Shown here: positions 51,941 through 60,283 of the stretch, in pieces
Numbering within the stretch: the first letter of the stretch is position 1
Layout of the letters: every line of letters begins with the position of its first letter
Source of the DNA: Cobetia amphilecti
GTDB taxonomy: Bacteria > Pseudomonadota > Gammaproteobacteria > Pseudomonadales > Halomonadaceae
Assembly (NCBI RefSeq): GCF_030010415.1
Contig: NZ_JASCSA010000002.1
Length of the DNA stretch: 64,000 nt
Strand: one strand, 5' to 3'
Made by a program: the position numbers and the translations under genes
The notes under the pieces: model-generated
Seen by the model: only the letters and a program-made list of their open reading frames with translations
Database searches by the model: none
What the model was told of the DNA's origin: nothing

Positions 51941-52483
51941 TCAACTGCGCTTGGCGCGTGAGCGCGCACTGGCCGCAGAGGCCGGTTTCGCATCATCCGC
52001 CCGGCTGGCGCCTTGCTCTGCCTTCTGATCCGCGCCGTGATCACCACTGGGCCCCGAACTCCTGCGCGTGGCAGACTCCGGCTTGTCAGCCTCCTTGCCT
52101 TCCGCGCCGCCCTGACCGAACTGCTGCAGGGTATCCAGCATCATCTTCTGATACTGATTGAAGGCGGCCATGCCCTGGGCCATGCTCTCGCCCATATCGC
52201 CCGACATGCCGCCCGCTGCGCCCTGCCCGGCATTGCCAGCGCCAGACGCGCCGCCCATCATCCCCTCGACCATGCCCGGCGGCATGAACTTGGCAAACGG
52301 CGTGCCCGCACCCGGTGCCATCAATGGCTTGAGCAGACTCATGGGGTCGTAACCTTCAACACCCGCCTCCATCTGGCGACGAAAGCGCTCCATCAATTCC
52401 TGCTGGAAGGCTTCCACGTCCGGCAGGCCCATCGCCTGGCGAAATTCCTGCGGCGTGAGGTCGAATTCGACATTGATCTTCAT
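51941..52483 (-). CDS. DUF6489-like protein of the PHA locus
   Basis: 180 residues; ATG at 52483 behind AAGGA (an upstream in-frame start adds a poor segment). The first 50 residues (KINVEFDLTPQEFRQAMGLP, DVEAFQQELMERFRRQME) match the small DUF6489 protein family; then a Gly/Met/Ala-rich part, a phasin-like helix (AAFNQYQKMMLDTLQQF), and a Lys/Ser/Ala-rich tail. Function unknown, but proximity to the phasin and phaC genes and the tail similarity make it a candidate granule-associated protein. No clear operon link: 220 bases and the inverted repeat separate it from the phasin gene. Confidence 0.6.
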   Translation of the reverse strand: MKINVEFDLTPQEFRQAMGLPDVEAFQQELMERFRRQMEAGVEGYDPMSLLKPLMAPGAGTPFAKFMPPGMVEGMMGGASGAGNAGQGAAGGMSGDMGESMAQGMAAFNQYQKMMLDTLQQFGQGGAEGKEADKPESATRRSSGPSGDHGADQKAEQGASRADDAKPASAASARSRAKRS

Positions 52484-52769
52484 GGCAGATTCCTTGTGTT
52501 GTCTGCCCGCGCACGGCGTGGTGCGCGAGTCCGCTGGCATGCATGCCATTCGAGTCTAGCAGCGAGAATGACACGGGAGCAGCCTGCTACTTACGTCTTT
52601 TCTTATTTACTTTCCGAAAGCCAGCCCACAACGCAAGACGCCCCAGCCACGAAGGATGCAGGGCATCACTCCACGGCTGGGGCGTGTCTTTCACCACGTT
52701 CAGCAGCTTGGCAGCGTTACAAGTTCAACAGCTAGGCAGCGTCAGCAGTCCAGCAGCGCCGCAAGCGGC

Positions 52770-53861
52770 TTACACCTCGCGCAGCACCGGCGTGTCGACC
52801 TTGACGTCGGCGTTCTGACCGCGATGGCGCAGCAGGTGGTCCATCAGCGTCAGCGCGACCATCGCCTCGGCGATCGGCGTGGCACGGATGCCGACACACG
52901 GATCATGACGGCCGGTGGTGATCACCTCGACCGCCTCACCGCTGACATCGATGCTGCGACCTGGCAGTCGCAGGCTGGAGGTCGGCTTGAGGGCGATGCT
53001 GGCACGGATGGTCTGGCCGCTGGTGATGCCGCCCAGAATGCCGCCGGCATGATTGGAGAGGAAGCCTTCCGGCGTCATCTCGTCACGGTGCTCGGTGCCC
53101 TTCTGGCTGACCACGGCGAAACCGTCACCGATCTCGACGCCCTTGACGGCATTGATGCTCATCAGGCCATGCGCGAGTTCGGCATCGATGCGATCGAAGA
53201 TCGGCTCACCCAGGCCGACCGGCACGCCAGTCGCCTCGACGGTGACCTTGGCACCCACGGAATCACCTTCCTTGCGCAGGGCGTCCATGTACTGCTCCAG
53301 CTCCTCGAGGCGATCGGCATCGCCACAGAAGAACGGGTTGGTGTCGACCAGCGACCAATCCTTGACCTCAAGCTCGATGGGGCCGAGCTGGGACAGGTAG
53401 CCACGCACCTGCACGCCCAGACCCGCCAGATACTTCTTGGCGATGGCGCCGGCGGCGACACGCATCGCGGTCTCGCGGGCCGAGCTGCGGCCGCCGCCAC
53501 GGTAGTCACGCTCACCGTACTTGTGGTGATAGGTGTAGTCGGCGTGGGCCGGGCGGAACTGGTCCTTGATCTTGCCGTAGTCCTTGGAGCGCTGATCGGT
53601 GTTCTCGATCATCAGGCCGATGGCCGTGCCGGTGGTGCGACCCTCGAACACGCCCGAGAGAATGCGCACCTGGTCCGGCTCGCGACGCTGGGTAGTGTGG
53701 CGCGAGGTGCCGGGACGGCGGCGGTCCAGATCGATCTGCAGATCCGCTTCGCTGATCTCGATGCCCGGCGGGCAACCATCGATGATGGCGCCCAGTGCCG
53801 GGCCGTGGCTTTCGCCGAAGGTGGTGACGGTGAACAGCTTGCCGAAGGTATTTCCGGACAT
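52770..53861 (-). CDS. aroC: Chorismate synthase
   Basis: 363 residues. Last step of the shikimate pathway; FMN-dependent. Signature blocks: GNTFGKLFTVTTFGESHGPALGAIIDGCPPG, RRPGTSRHTTQRREPDQV, GGGRSSARETAMRVAAGAIAKKYL and GILGGITSGQTIRASIALKPT. ATG at 53861 behind GAGGA. Downstream of prmB on the same strand, with a 167-base spacer. Confidence 0.98.
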   Translation of the reverse strand: MSGNTFGKLFTVTTFGESHGPALGAIIDGCPPGIEISEADLQIDLDRRRPGTSRHTTQRREPDQVRILSGVFEGRTTGTAIGLMIENTDQRSKDYGKIKDQFRPAHADYTYHHKYGERDYRGGGRSSARETAMRVAAGAIAKKYLAGLGVQVRGYLSQLGPIELEVKDWSLVDTNPFFCGDADRLEELEQYMDALRKEGDSVGAKVTVEATGVPVGLGEPIFDRIDAELAHGLMSINAVKGVEIGDGFAVVSQKGTEHRDEMTPEGFLSNHAGGILGGITSGQTIRASIALKPTSSLRLPGRSIDVSGEAVEVITTGRHDPCVGIRATPIAEAMVALTLMDHLLRHRGQNADVKVDTPVLREV

Positions 53862-54028
53862 TCAGGGGGTCCTCAGGCGATGCCGCCGGTCATGGCCGAC
53901 GGCGTTCTGATAATAGTTGTCGTAAGCGTTGCAGAGCCTGGCGGCCTGCGCCCGTGCTTCTGGCAAATCCCGCCAGCTCAGGCACCCGCCAGCTCAAGCG
54001 AAATCCGCCGGGTCAGGCGCCCGCCAGC
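53862..54028. other. Short spacer with CCGCCAGCTCA direct repeats
   Basis: CCGCCAGCTCA occurs three times between about 53970 and 54030, one copy extending into the last codons of prmB, with a 34-bp period between the two longest copies (CCCGCCAGCTCAAGCGAA). No terminator with T-tract is seen between prmB and aroC. Confidence 0.5.
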
Positions 54029-54991
54029 TCAAGCGAATTCGGGCGCGCAGACTTCCAGCGTCTGGGCATCGATGGCGAAGACGCCGTTGCCGCCGCGCTC
54101 GAACTCCAGCCACATGAAGGGCACTTCCGGGAAGGCTTCCATCAGATGACGCTCGGAGTTGCCGACCTCGACGATCAAGACGCCGTCGTCGGTCAGGTAG
54201 TCACGCGACTCGCGCAGGATACGGCGCACGATATCCAGGCCGTCGTCACCGGCGCCCAGCGCCAGTGCCGGCTCATGGCCGAACTCCTGCGGCATGTTGG
54301 AGAGATCGAAAGTATCCACGTAGGGCGGATTGGAGACGATCAGGTCATAGCGCTTGCCCGCCACACCCGCGAAGAGGTCCGACTGCACGGCGATGACACG
54401 CCCTGCCACGTCGTGACGTTCGATGTTGCGACGCGCGACTTCCAGCGCCTCGCTGCTGATATCGACCAGGTCGACCTCGGCGGTCGGCATCACCAGTGCG
54501 GTGGCGATACCGATGCAGCCGGAACCGGTACACATGTCCAGCACGCGAGTCGGCGGCAGTTCCGGGAACCAGGCCGAGAAGCCGCTCTCGATCAGCTCGG
54601 CGATCGGCGAGCGCGGAATCAGCACACGCTCATCGACATCGAAGGGCACGCCGGTGAAGAAGGCCTCGCCGAGCAGATACGGCAGCGGCTTGCGGGTGGT
54701 GATGCGCTCACGCACCAGCGCCACGATGCGCGCTCGCTCCATGGTCAGAAGGCGCGCGTCGATCACGGCGGGGTCCGTGTCCCATGGCAGATGCAGCGCA
54801 CCCAGCACCAGCGCCACCGCTTCATCCCAGGCAGAATCGGTGCCATGGGCGAAGTGCAGGCGATGCGCGTGGAACTCACTGGTCGCCCAGCGGATCAGGT
54901 CGCGCAGGGTCACCAGCTCCTCGACGAGACGGGAGTCCGGCTCACTGAGGCTGGAAGGATGGCGCAGGTCGGACGCGGAAGATGTGGACAC
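54029..54991 (-). CDS. prmB: Ribosomal protein L3 glutamine methyltransferase
   Basis: 320 residues from a GTG at 54991 with AGGA upstream; an in-frame TTG at 55021 is less likely. N5-methylates Gln in ribosomal protein L3, a step in large-subunit assembly. PrmB-specific N-terminal domain (LRDLIRWATSEF), SAM motif VLDMCTGSGCIGIA and the substrate loop SNPPYVD followed by L, the HemK/PrmB NPPY signature. Upstream of aroC, a common gammaproteobacterial neighbour pair. Confidence 0.95.
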   Translation of the reverse strand: MSTSSASDLRHPSSLSEPDSRLVEELVTLRDLIRWATSEFHAHRLHFAHGTDSAWDEAVALVLGALHLPWDTDPAVIDARLLTMERARIVALVRERITTRKPLPYLLGEAFFTGVPFDVDERVLIPRSPIAELIESGFSAWFPELPPTRVLDMCTGSGCIGIATALVMPTAEVDLVDISSEALEVARRNIERHDVAGRVIAVQSDLFAGVAGKRYDLIVSNPPYVDTFDLSNMPQEFGHEPALALGAGDDGLDIVRRILRESRDYLTDDGVLIVEVGNSERHLMEAFPEVPFMWLEFERGGNGVFAIDAQTLEVCAPEFA

Positions 54992-55142
54992 GGTGATTCC
55001 TGTAAGCGGACAGATGGACAACGAGCGCCGCCAGTCGTGAGGGGCCGGTGGCGTCTCGCGCAGGCATTGTAGCGTTCACGAGGCGTGGCGGCGACCCTTG
55101 GCATGCCTTGATGGCGCGCCTGCCGCTTTTGTCTTCGCAAGC

Positions 55143-55192
55143 GACAACCGTTTGTCTTCGACAGTGGCAACCGCCTGTCTTCGACAGCGACA
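55143..55192. repeat. Short direct repeat in the prmB/smr spacer
   Basis: CAACCGTTTGTCTTCGACAG and the variant CAACCGCCTGTCTTCGACAG follow each other, then a partial third copy (CGACAAC). The last copy supplies the -35 of the promoter at 55180. Confidence 0.55.
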
Positions 55193-55208
55193 ACAGCCGC
55201 GCTATACT
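55180..55208 (+). promoter_or_regulatory. Promoter of the Smr-domain gene
   Basis: TTCGAC (55180-55185), 17-base spacer, TATACT (55203-55208), 38 bases upstream of the start codon. Confidence 0.55.
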
Positions 55209-55245
55209 GCGCGACTTGCCATTTTATTGCCCGCGGAGCCCGGCC

Positions 55246-55851
55246 ATGCCACCCAACCACGACGACAGCTCGGATACCGGCGACGACTTCAACGCCTTCC
55301 GTGCCGCCCTCAAGCAGGCCGGCGTACGCAAGATCACCACCAACCGCGCCGACCCCGGCCGCAAGCCCGTCGACCAGGAAGAGCAGGCGCGTCTGGCGGC
55401 GCGCCGCGCTGCCGCCAGCGAAACCTCGACCGACACGCTCGGCACGCCATCGCGCACCACCGATGGTCAGGTCGAGCCGGTCACGCCCAGCCAGCTGCTC
55501 GACTTCGCGGTACCCGATCTCCCCTACCGCCAGCGTCAGCGCCTCAAGCGCGGCGAGATCGCCTGGGAAGCGGGTCTCGACCTGCACGGCTATACGCTGG
55601 AGCAGGCCCGTATCGAGCTCGAGTCCTTCATCGACGATGCCATCGCCCGTCGCTCACGCTGCGTGCTGGTGGTGCATGGCAAGGCATGGACCGGCATGGC
55701 CGATCACCCCATCATCAAGAGCCACGTCAATGCCTGGCTGCGCCAATGGCCTGACGTGCTGGCCTTTACCTCGTCACTGGAGCTGGATGGCGGCAGCGGC
55801 GCGGTCTATGTCCTGCTGCGCAGCAAGGGCCGTGACCCGCTGCTCGACTGA
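55246..55851 (+). CDS. Smr-domain endonuclease family protein (SmrB-like)
   Basis: 201 residues; ATG at 55246 behind GGAG. C-terminal Smr domain (about 110-195) with LDLHGYTLEQA and VVHGKAWTGM, the DLHG and HGK motifs of the nuclease. Upstream region (PSQLLDFAVPDLPYRQRQRLKRGEI) is the block shared with E. coli SmrB, which cuts messenger RNA at collided ribosomes. Divergent from prmB, the same neighbour as smrB in E. coli, so SmrB is the likely orthologue; the symbol is left blank for lack of a search. Confidence 0.85.
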   Translation: MPPNHDDSSDTGDDFNAFRAALKQAGVRKITTNRADPGRKPVDQEEQARLAARRAAASETSTDTLGTPSRTTDGQVEPVTPSQLLDFAVPDLPYRQRQRLKRGEIAWEAGLDLHGYTLEQARIELESFIDDAIARRSRCVLVVHGKAWTGMADHPIIKSHVNAWLRQWPDVLAFTSSLELDGGSGAVYVLLRSKGRDPLLD

Positions 55852-55893
55852 GCGAGCCCCGCGCTCGCCACACCGCTGAGAACTTGACGATCC

Positions 55894-55972
55894 GAGCACC
55901 TGAATAGCCGAGCACTTGAATAGCGAACATCTGAATAACTGAGTGCTTGAATAGCCGAGCACTCGAGTAGCA
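55894..55972. repeat. Degenerate 16-bp tandem repeat array
   Basis: Five 16-bp units of the type GAGCACCTGAATAGCC (variants CACTTGAATAGCG, GTGCTTGAATAGCC, CACTCGAGTAGCA). Between the Smr gene and pheC. Confidence 0.75.
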
Positions 55973-56023
55973 GAGGCAGGCCTCACGCCGAGCCTGCCGC
56001 CATAACGACAAGGGAACACCCTG

Positions 56024-56866
56024 ATGACACCCAACGCTGAACAGCCAATGCGCACCTCTTCACGCCGCGCCCTTTCCGCTGCCATTCTCGGCGGCGCGAC
56101 CGCCGCTGGCCTGTCGCTGGCCTTTGCCATGCCGGCCGCCGCCAGCGATGCACTGTCCGACAGCACCCTTTCGCGCGTGCAACAAGGCCAGGTGCTGAAG
56201 GTCTGCACCACCGGTGACTATGCGCCCTTCAGCCACCGTGAAGACAATGGCGACTTCGAAGGCATCGACATCGACATGGCCGCCTCACTGGCCAAGAGCC
56301 TGGGCGCCACGGTACAGACCGTGCCGACCAGCTGGCCGACGCTGATGGAAGACTTCACTTCCGGCAAGTGCGATATCGCCATGTCCGGTATCTCGGTCAA
56401 GCTGGACCGCCAGGCTCAGGCCTACTTCAGCCAGCCGTACCAGACCGGCGGCAAGACGCCCATCGTGCGCTGCGAGGACGTCGACAAGTACCAGACCGTC
56501 GCGCAGATCAATCAGCCCAGCGTGCGCATCACCGTCAACCCGGGCGGCACCAACGAGCGCTTCGCCAATGAATTCCTGAGCGATGCCACGCGCGTCGCGC
56601 ACAACGACAACCGCACCATCTTCAACAACATCATCGAAGACCGTGCCGATGTCATGGTCACCGACGCCATCGAGACCCAGCTGCAGGCCAGCCGTCACCC
56701 TGAGCTGTGCAGCGTGCATCCTGATGCGCCGTTCACCTTCTCCCAGAAAGGCTATCTGCTGCCGCTGGGTGACAATATCTGGAAGGCCTACGTCGATCAG
56801 TGGCTGACCCAGATGCAGGGCACCGGCGAGCAGGCCGCCATCTTCGACAAGTGGATCAACGGCTGA
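56024..56866 (+). CDS. pheC: Periplasmic cyclohexadienyl dehydratase (PheC-like)
   Basis: 280 residues; ATG at 56024 behind AGGGAA. Signal peptide ending near AAASD (about residue 41). The mature part is a type II periplasmic-binding fold, but the blocks TTGDYAPFSHREDNGDFEGIDIDMA, VPTSWPTLMEDFTSGKCDIAMSGIS and VNPGGTNERFANEFL follow P. aeruginosa PheC, an enzyme that converts prephenate or arogenate to phenylpyruvate or phenylalanine in the periplasm, rather than transporter-binding proteins. No ABC permease genes are nearby, which supports the enzyme reading. It could still be a solute-binding protein. Confidence 0.85.
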   Translation: MTPNAEQPMRTSSRRALSAAILGGATAAGLSLAFAMPAAASDALSDSTLSRVQQGQVLKVCTTGDYAPFSHREDNGDFEGIDIDMAASLAKSLGATVQTVPTSWPTLMEDFTSGKCDIAMSGISVKLDRQAQAYFSQPYQTGGKTPIVRCEDVDKYQTVAQINQPSVRITVNPGGTNERFANEFLSDATRVAHNDNRTIFNNIIEDRADVMVTDAIETQLQASRHPELCSVHPDAPFTFSQKGYLLPLGDNIWKAYVDQWLTQMQGTGEQAAIFDKWING

Positions 56867-56897
56867 GGCGACATTTCGCTCAGGCTTCGGCCACACG

Positions 56898-56972
56898 CTC
56901 TGCAATGAAGCGCTCTGTATTGAAGAGCACTGTATTGAAGAGCACTGTATTGAAGAGCACTGCAACGAAAAG
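56898..56972. repeat. 15-bp tandem repeat array
   Basis: Five 15-bp units (CACTGTATTGAAGAG and variants; three are nearly identical) between pheC and its terminator. Confidence 0.9.
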
Positions 56973-56997
56973 CCCCCGCCGATTGGCGGGGGCTTTT
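56968..56997. terminator. Bidirectional terminator
   Basis: AAAAGCCCCCGCC (56968-56980) pairs with GGCGGGGGCTTTT (56985-56997), loop GATT; T-tracts on both strands. Serves pheC and the convergent patatin gene. Confidence 0.92.
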
Positions 56998-57022
56998 TCA
57001 TTAAAGGGCAACTCACGACAGG

Positions 57023-58189
57023 CTAGCCGTCGCTGCCCTTCTCGTAGCGATCCAGCGCTTCGGCGGCCAGGTGCCGGCCCAGCTTGATCAGGCCCGCGGC
57101 GCGGTGGAATTCATAGGCGCCACACACCGTCTTGGGAATCTCGACCAGGATATCCGGCGGATAGCCGGCGATCTTGTACTTGGCCAGCGTCGCCTGGGTG
57201 ATATCGAAGGAGCGCATCATCATGTCCAGCTTGCCCCAGGCAAGCTCCGGCGCGTTCTCATCGACCCGCTCAGGCTCGGCTGTGGACGGCGGCTGCTTGC
57301 CTTGGGTGACAGCGCCGGCGTCTGCCTGCGGCTCTGCCAATGCTTCTTCTCCCGGCGCTGGCTCGGCATCGCTGCTCTTGAGTGCCTCGAACTTCAGGCG
57401 CGAGGCATCGCCCGGCGGCAACGGGACGCCGCCGACCGGACTGGCAAATGCCATGCCCTGCTGGTCCTCCAGCGCCTGCTCCTTCTCGGCAGAGAAGATG
57501 CGCTCGGCCCCGCGACGCACTCCCCGCAGCCAGTCACTGAAACCACCGCCACGCGCTTCCAGGGCGGCTTCGCGCGCCTCTTCCTCGGCGGCATCGGCCG
57601 GTGGCAGCATCTGCTCCAGTGTCTGATTACGTGGCGAATGCGCCGTGGCGTTGACCGCCAGCACCAGGTCAACGTGGGCGGCGACCAGCGGCGTGATCGG
57701 CAAGGGATTCATCAGGCCGCCATCCACCAGCACCTTGCGGTCGCGTTGCACCGGCGTGATCACCCCGGGCACCGCGATGGAGGCCCGAATCGCCTCGAGC
57801 AGATTGCCGCTCTGGAACCAGACCTCCTTCTGGGCGATCAGATCGGTGGCGACGGTGGTGACCGCAATCGGCAGATCCTCGATGCGCGTGTCGCCGATCA
57901 GGGCTTCCAGCTCATCCATGATGCGGCGCGCGCGGATGGCGCCCATCGGGCTCCAGGTGACGTCCACCAGCCGCAGCACGTCGAAGTAATCCAGCTCACA
58001 GACCCAGTCGCGATAGGCATCCAGCTTGCCGGCGGCATGGATACCCCCGACCAGTGCGCCCATCGAGCAGCCCGAAATGGCGCGAATGTCGTAACCGCGC
58101 GCCAGCACTTCCTCGATGACGCCGATATGGGCATAGCCTCGGGCCCCGCCACTCCCCAGTGCCAGGGCAATGGTCTTGCGCTTGGCCAT
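57023..58189 (-). CDS. Patatin-like phospholipase (RssA family)
   Basis: 388 residues; ATG at 58189 behind GGGAGA. Hydrolyses acyl groups from lipids. Catalytic Ser in SGCSMGAL (G-x-S-x-G), Asp in VDGGLMNPLP, and the oxyanion loop GSGGARGYAHIG at the start. The extra 190-residue C-terminal half has no recognised domain, is Pro/Ala/Glu-rich in part, and ends in a folded-looking block (VCGAYEFHRAAGLIKLGRHLAAEALDRY). First of three hydrolase-fold genes on the minus strand here. Confidence 0.9.
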   Translation of the reverse strand: MAKRKTIALALGSGGARGYAHIGVIEEVLARGYDIRAISGCSMGALVGGIHAAGKLDAYRDWVCELDYFDVLRLVDVTWSPMGAIRARRIMDELEALIGDTRIEDLPIAVTTVATDLIAQKEVWFQSGNLLEAIRASIAVPGVITPVQRDRKVLVDGGLMNPLPITPLVAAHVDLVLAVNATAHSPRNQTLEQMLPPADAAEEEAREAALEARGGGFSDWLRGVRRGAERIFSAEKEQALEDQQGMAFASPVGGVPLPPGDASRLKFEALKSSDAEPAPGEEALAEPQADAGAVTQGKQPPSTAEPERVDENAPELAWGKLDMMMRSFDITQATLAKYKIAGYPPDILVEIPKTVCGAYEFHRAAGLIKLGRHLAAEALDRYEKGSDG

Positions 58190-58247
58190 GGCATGTCTCC
58201 CGCTGCAGATGATGAAAGATGAACGGACGCGGCACGCGGTGCATCGC

Positions 58248-59216
58248 TCAGTGCGAGCTGATCCACTCGACGATGGCATCGGCGACCGCCGCCACATGCG
58301 GCGGCTCCAGATGCAGGTGGTGGCCGCCCGGCAAGACGCGACGCTCGAGCCTCTTCACGGCATCACGTGCCTGCTGCGCCTCGTGCCTTATGGTCAGGAT
58401 ACCCTGCTCGCCCTCGATCAGCAGTACCGGTTGGGTCAACGCCGCCAATAACGCCAGCACCTGCTCCGGGGTGTAGCGCATCAGTGAAGGCCGCAGCAGG
58501 CGGCGGTCACTTCTCAGCCGCAGGCCACCGTCTTCCAGCACCTCGAGGTTGCGCTCGACGATCGGCCGCGCCGTATCGGCATCGATCGGCGTGACACCTC
58601 CCGCGACCCGCGCCGCCACGGCGTCCTCGACATGACGATAATGGGCACGTCGCGTGGCGGCGCGTCTGACCGGCTGCGCGTGGCGTGCCAGCAATCCGCG
58701 GCGCAGCTGATCGACCACCTCCGAGGCTGGCGTGGCAAGTGCACCGATGCCATCGATCAGCACCAGTCGCGCGATATATTCCGGCAGCGCCGCAGCCACC
58801 TGCCCCGACACCGCCGCCCCCAGCGAGTGCGCCATCACCGTGACCGGCGCGCGCGGCAGCCCCTCGTCATACAGGCCTTCCAGCGCCTCGATCACATCGT
58901 GGCAGTAATCCCACACCGCATAATCACCGTGCTCACCCAGCGGACTCGAGTGTCCGTGACCGACCATGTCGATGGCGATGAGACGAATGCCCAGCCGTTC
59001 ACACAACAGCGGCGCCAGGCGGCTGAAGCTGGCGGCATTGTCGAGCCAGCCATGCAGCGCCAGCCACGTCGGTGCCTGCTCGGCGTGCTCGGCAGGCGCC
59101 CACTCCAGGGCCGCCAGCTCTCCGCCCGTGCGCCGTGGGAAGCGACGCTCACGCAGCGTAACGTTGGCGTTCAGGGGAGCCTCTGCGATGTCCTGAATGG
59201 ATTGATCAGTGCTCAT
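58248..59216 (-). CDS. Alpha/beta hydrolase
   Basis: 322 residues; ATG at 59216 behind GGGAGG, overlapping the previous gene's stop by four bases. Oxyanion HGWLDNAASF, nucleophile AHSLGAAV, acid near LLIEGEQGI, His in GGHHLHLEPP. Resembles epoxide-hydrolase/serine-hydrolase-like proteins of unknown substrate (the SERHL type in eukaryotes has a similar HGWLDNAGSF start). Cytosolic, no signal. Confidence 0.88.
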   Translation of the reverse strand: MSTDQSIQDIAEAPLNANVTLRERRFPRRTGGELAALEWAPAEHAEQAPTWLALHGWLDNAASFSRLAPLLCERLGIRLIAIDMVGHGHSSPLGEHGDYAVWDYCHDVIEALEGLYDEGLPRAPVTVMAHSLGAAVSGQVAAALPEYIARLVLIDGIGALATPASEVVDQLRRGLLARHAQPVRRAATRRAHYRHVEDAVAARVAGGVTPIDADTARPIVERNLEVLEDGGLRLRSDRRLLRPSLMRYTPEQVLALLAALTQPVLLIEGEQGILTIRHEAQQARDAVKRLERRVLPGGHHLHLEPPHVAAVADAIVEWISSH

Positions 59217-60157
59217 GCTTGCCTCCCGGCCAGCAGGCCTGGCGGCAGCACATCCGGCGGTGCGAGGTCCGCGATGGCCGCCAGCAGCGCGGCGCGCGTC
59301 TCTTGCGGGTATTCGAAGGGGTACATATGTCCTCCCCGGACATGCTCCACCGTCAGCCCGGCGCGGCGCAGGCGTGTCTGACGCGCCGGCGTGAGCAGAT
59401 CAGACTGGGCGCCGGCCAGAATCCTGACCGGCACCGCCAGCTTCGCCGGCGAGCCTGACAGGTGATCGCTGAGGTGACGGAAGATCTCGACCTCGTGACG
59501 GGTATCGAAGCTCAACGACAGGCTGCCATCCGCGTGACGATGGGTGGCGTTGTCGACGTAGTCGTCCAGCGCCTCCGGCGTGAAGTTGGCGAACAGCGAG
59601 CGACGGCGCAGGTAATCCTGCATGGCCTGACGGGAGTCCCAGCGTGCGCGACGCCCGCGGGTGCGGCCTGCCGGCGTGACACGATCAATGAAGCCGAAGC
59701 GCTTGGCGACCTTCATGCCCAGCGCATCGCGGCCCAGCATCAACGGCGGGTCGAGCAGCACGAGGCAGTGGAAGCGTTCCGGCTGCTTGAGCGCCGCCAT
59801 GTAATTGACGATGCCTCCCAGCGAATGGCCGACCCCGATCACCTTGCGCCCGGTGCCGCCCGCCGCGGGCAATGGCCCCAGCGCGGCGTCCAGGCATGCC
59901 AGCCACTCATCACGCAGCGAGATCAGATTGTTGCCGACCGGATAGGCAGGGTCGTGCGCCAGTCGGTCCACCGGCAGCAGATTGAAGTGCTCGGCCAGCG
60001 GCGCCAGCAGGCTCTTGTAGCAGGCACCGGTGAAGCCATTGGCATGCGCGAAGGCCAGCACCGGGCGCTCGGTGTCGGCATTCAGGCCCGCCGGGTCAGC
60101 GTCGCCCTGCTTGGACAAGGCCTGTTCGGGCCGGGGTTGCCGTGAGGTGGCATTCAT
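59213..60157 (-). CDS. Alpha/beta hydrolase
   Basis: 314 residues; ATG at 60157 behind AAGGAG. Oxyanion region HANGFTGACYKSLL, nucleophile GHSLGGIV, His in HVRGGHMYPFEYP. Different subfamily from its downstream neighbour, with which it overlaps by four bases (coupled translation), so the two probably act together or on related substrates. Substrate unknown. Confidence 0.87.
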   Translation of the reverse strand: MNATSRQPRPEQALSKQGDADPAGLNADTERPVLAFAHANGFTGACYKSLLAPLAEHFNLLPVDRLAHDPAYPVGNNLISLRDEWLACLDAALGPLPAAGGTGRKVIGVGHSLGGIVNYMAALKQPERFHCLVLLDPPLMLGRDALGMKVAKRFGFIDRVTPAGRTRGRRARWDSRQAMQDYLRRRSLFANFTPEALDDYVDNATHRHADGSLSLSFDTRHEVEIFRHLSDHLSGSPAKLAVPVRILAGAQSDLLTPARQTRLRRAGLTVEHVRGGHMYPFEYPQETRAALLAAIADLAPPDVLPPGLLAGRQA

Positions 60158-60283
60158 CGCAAGGTCTCCTTACCACGGGCCGCCGTCCCTGACGCGCCCA
60201 GACAAACGGTTGTTTAAATACAGTCAACAGCATGCCAGCCCCGCCCCATGGGCGCTACTCCTCCCTTTGGCCCATGGAGCACC

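Noticed and set aside
56024..56866. ABC transporter amino-acid binding protein
   Set aside because: The fold is shared, but the specific blocks follow cyclohexadienyl dehydratase and no permease or ATPase gene is nearby; kept as an alternative in the entry.
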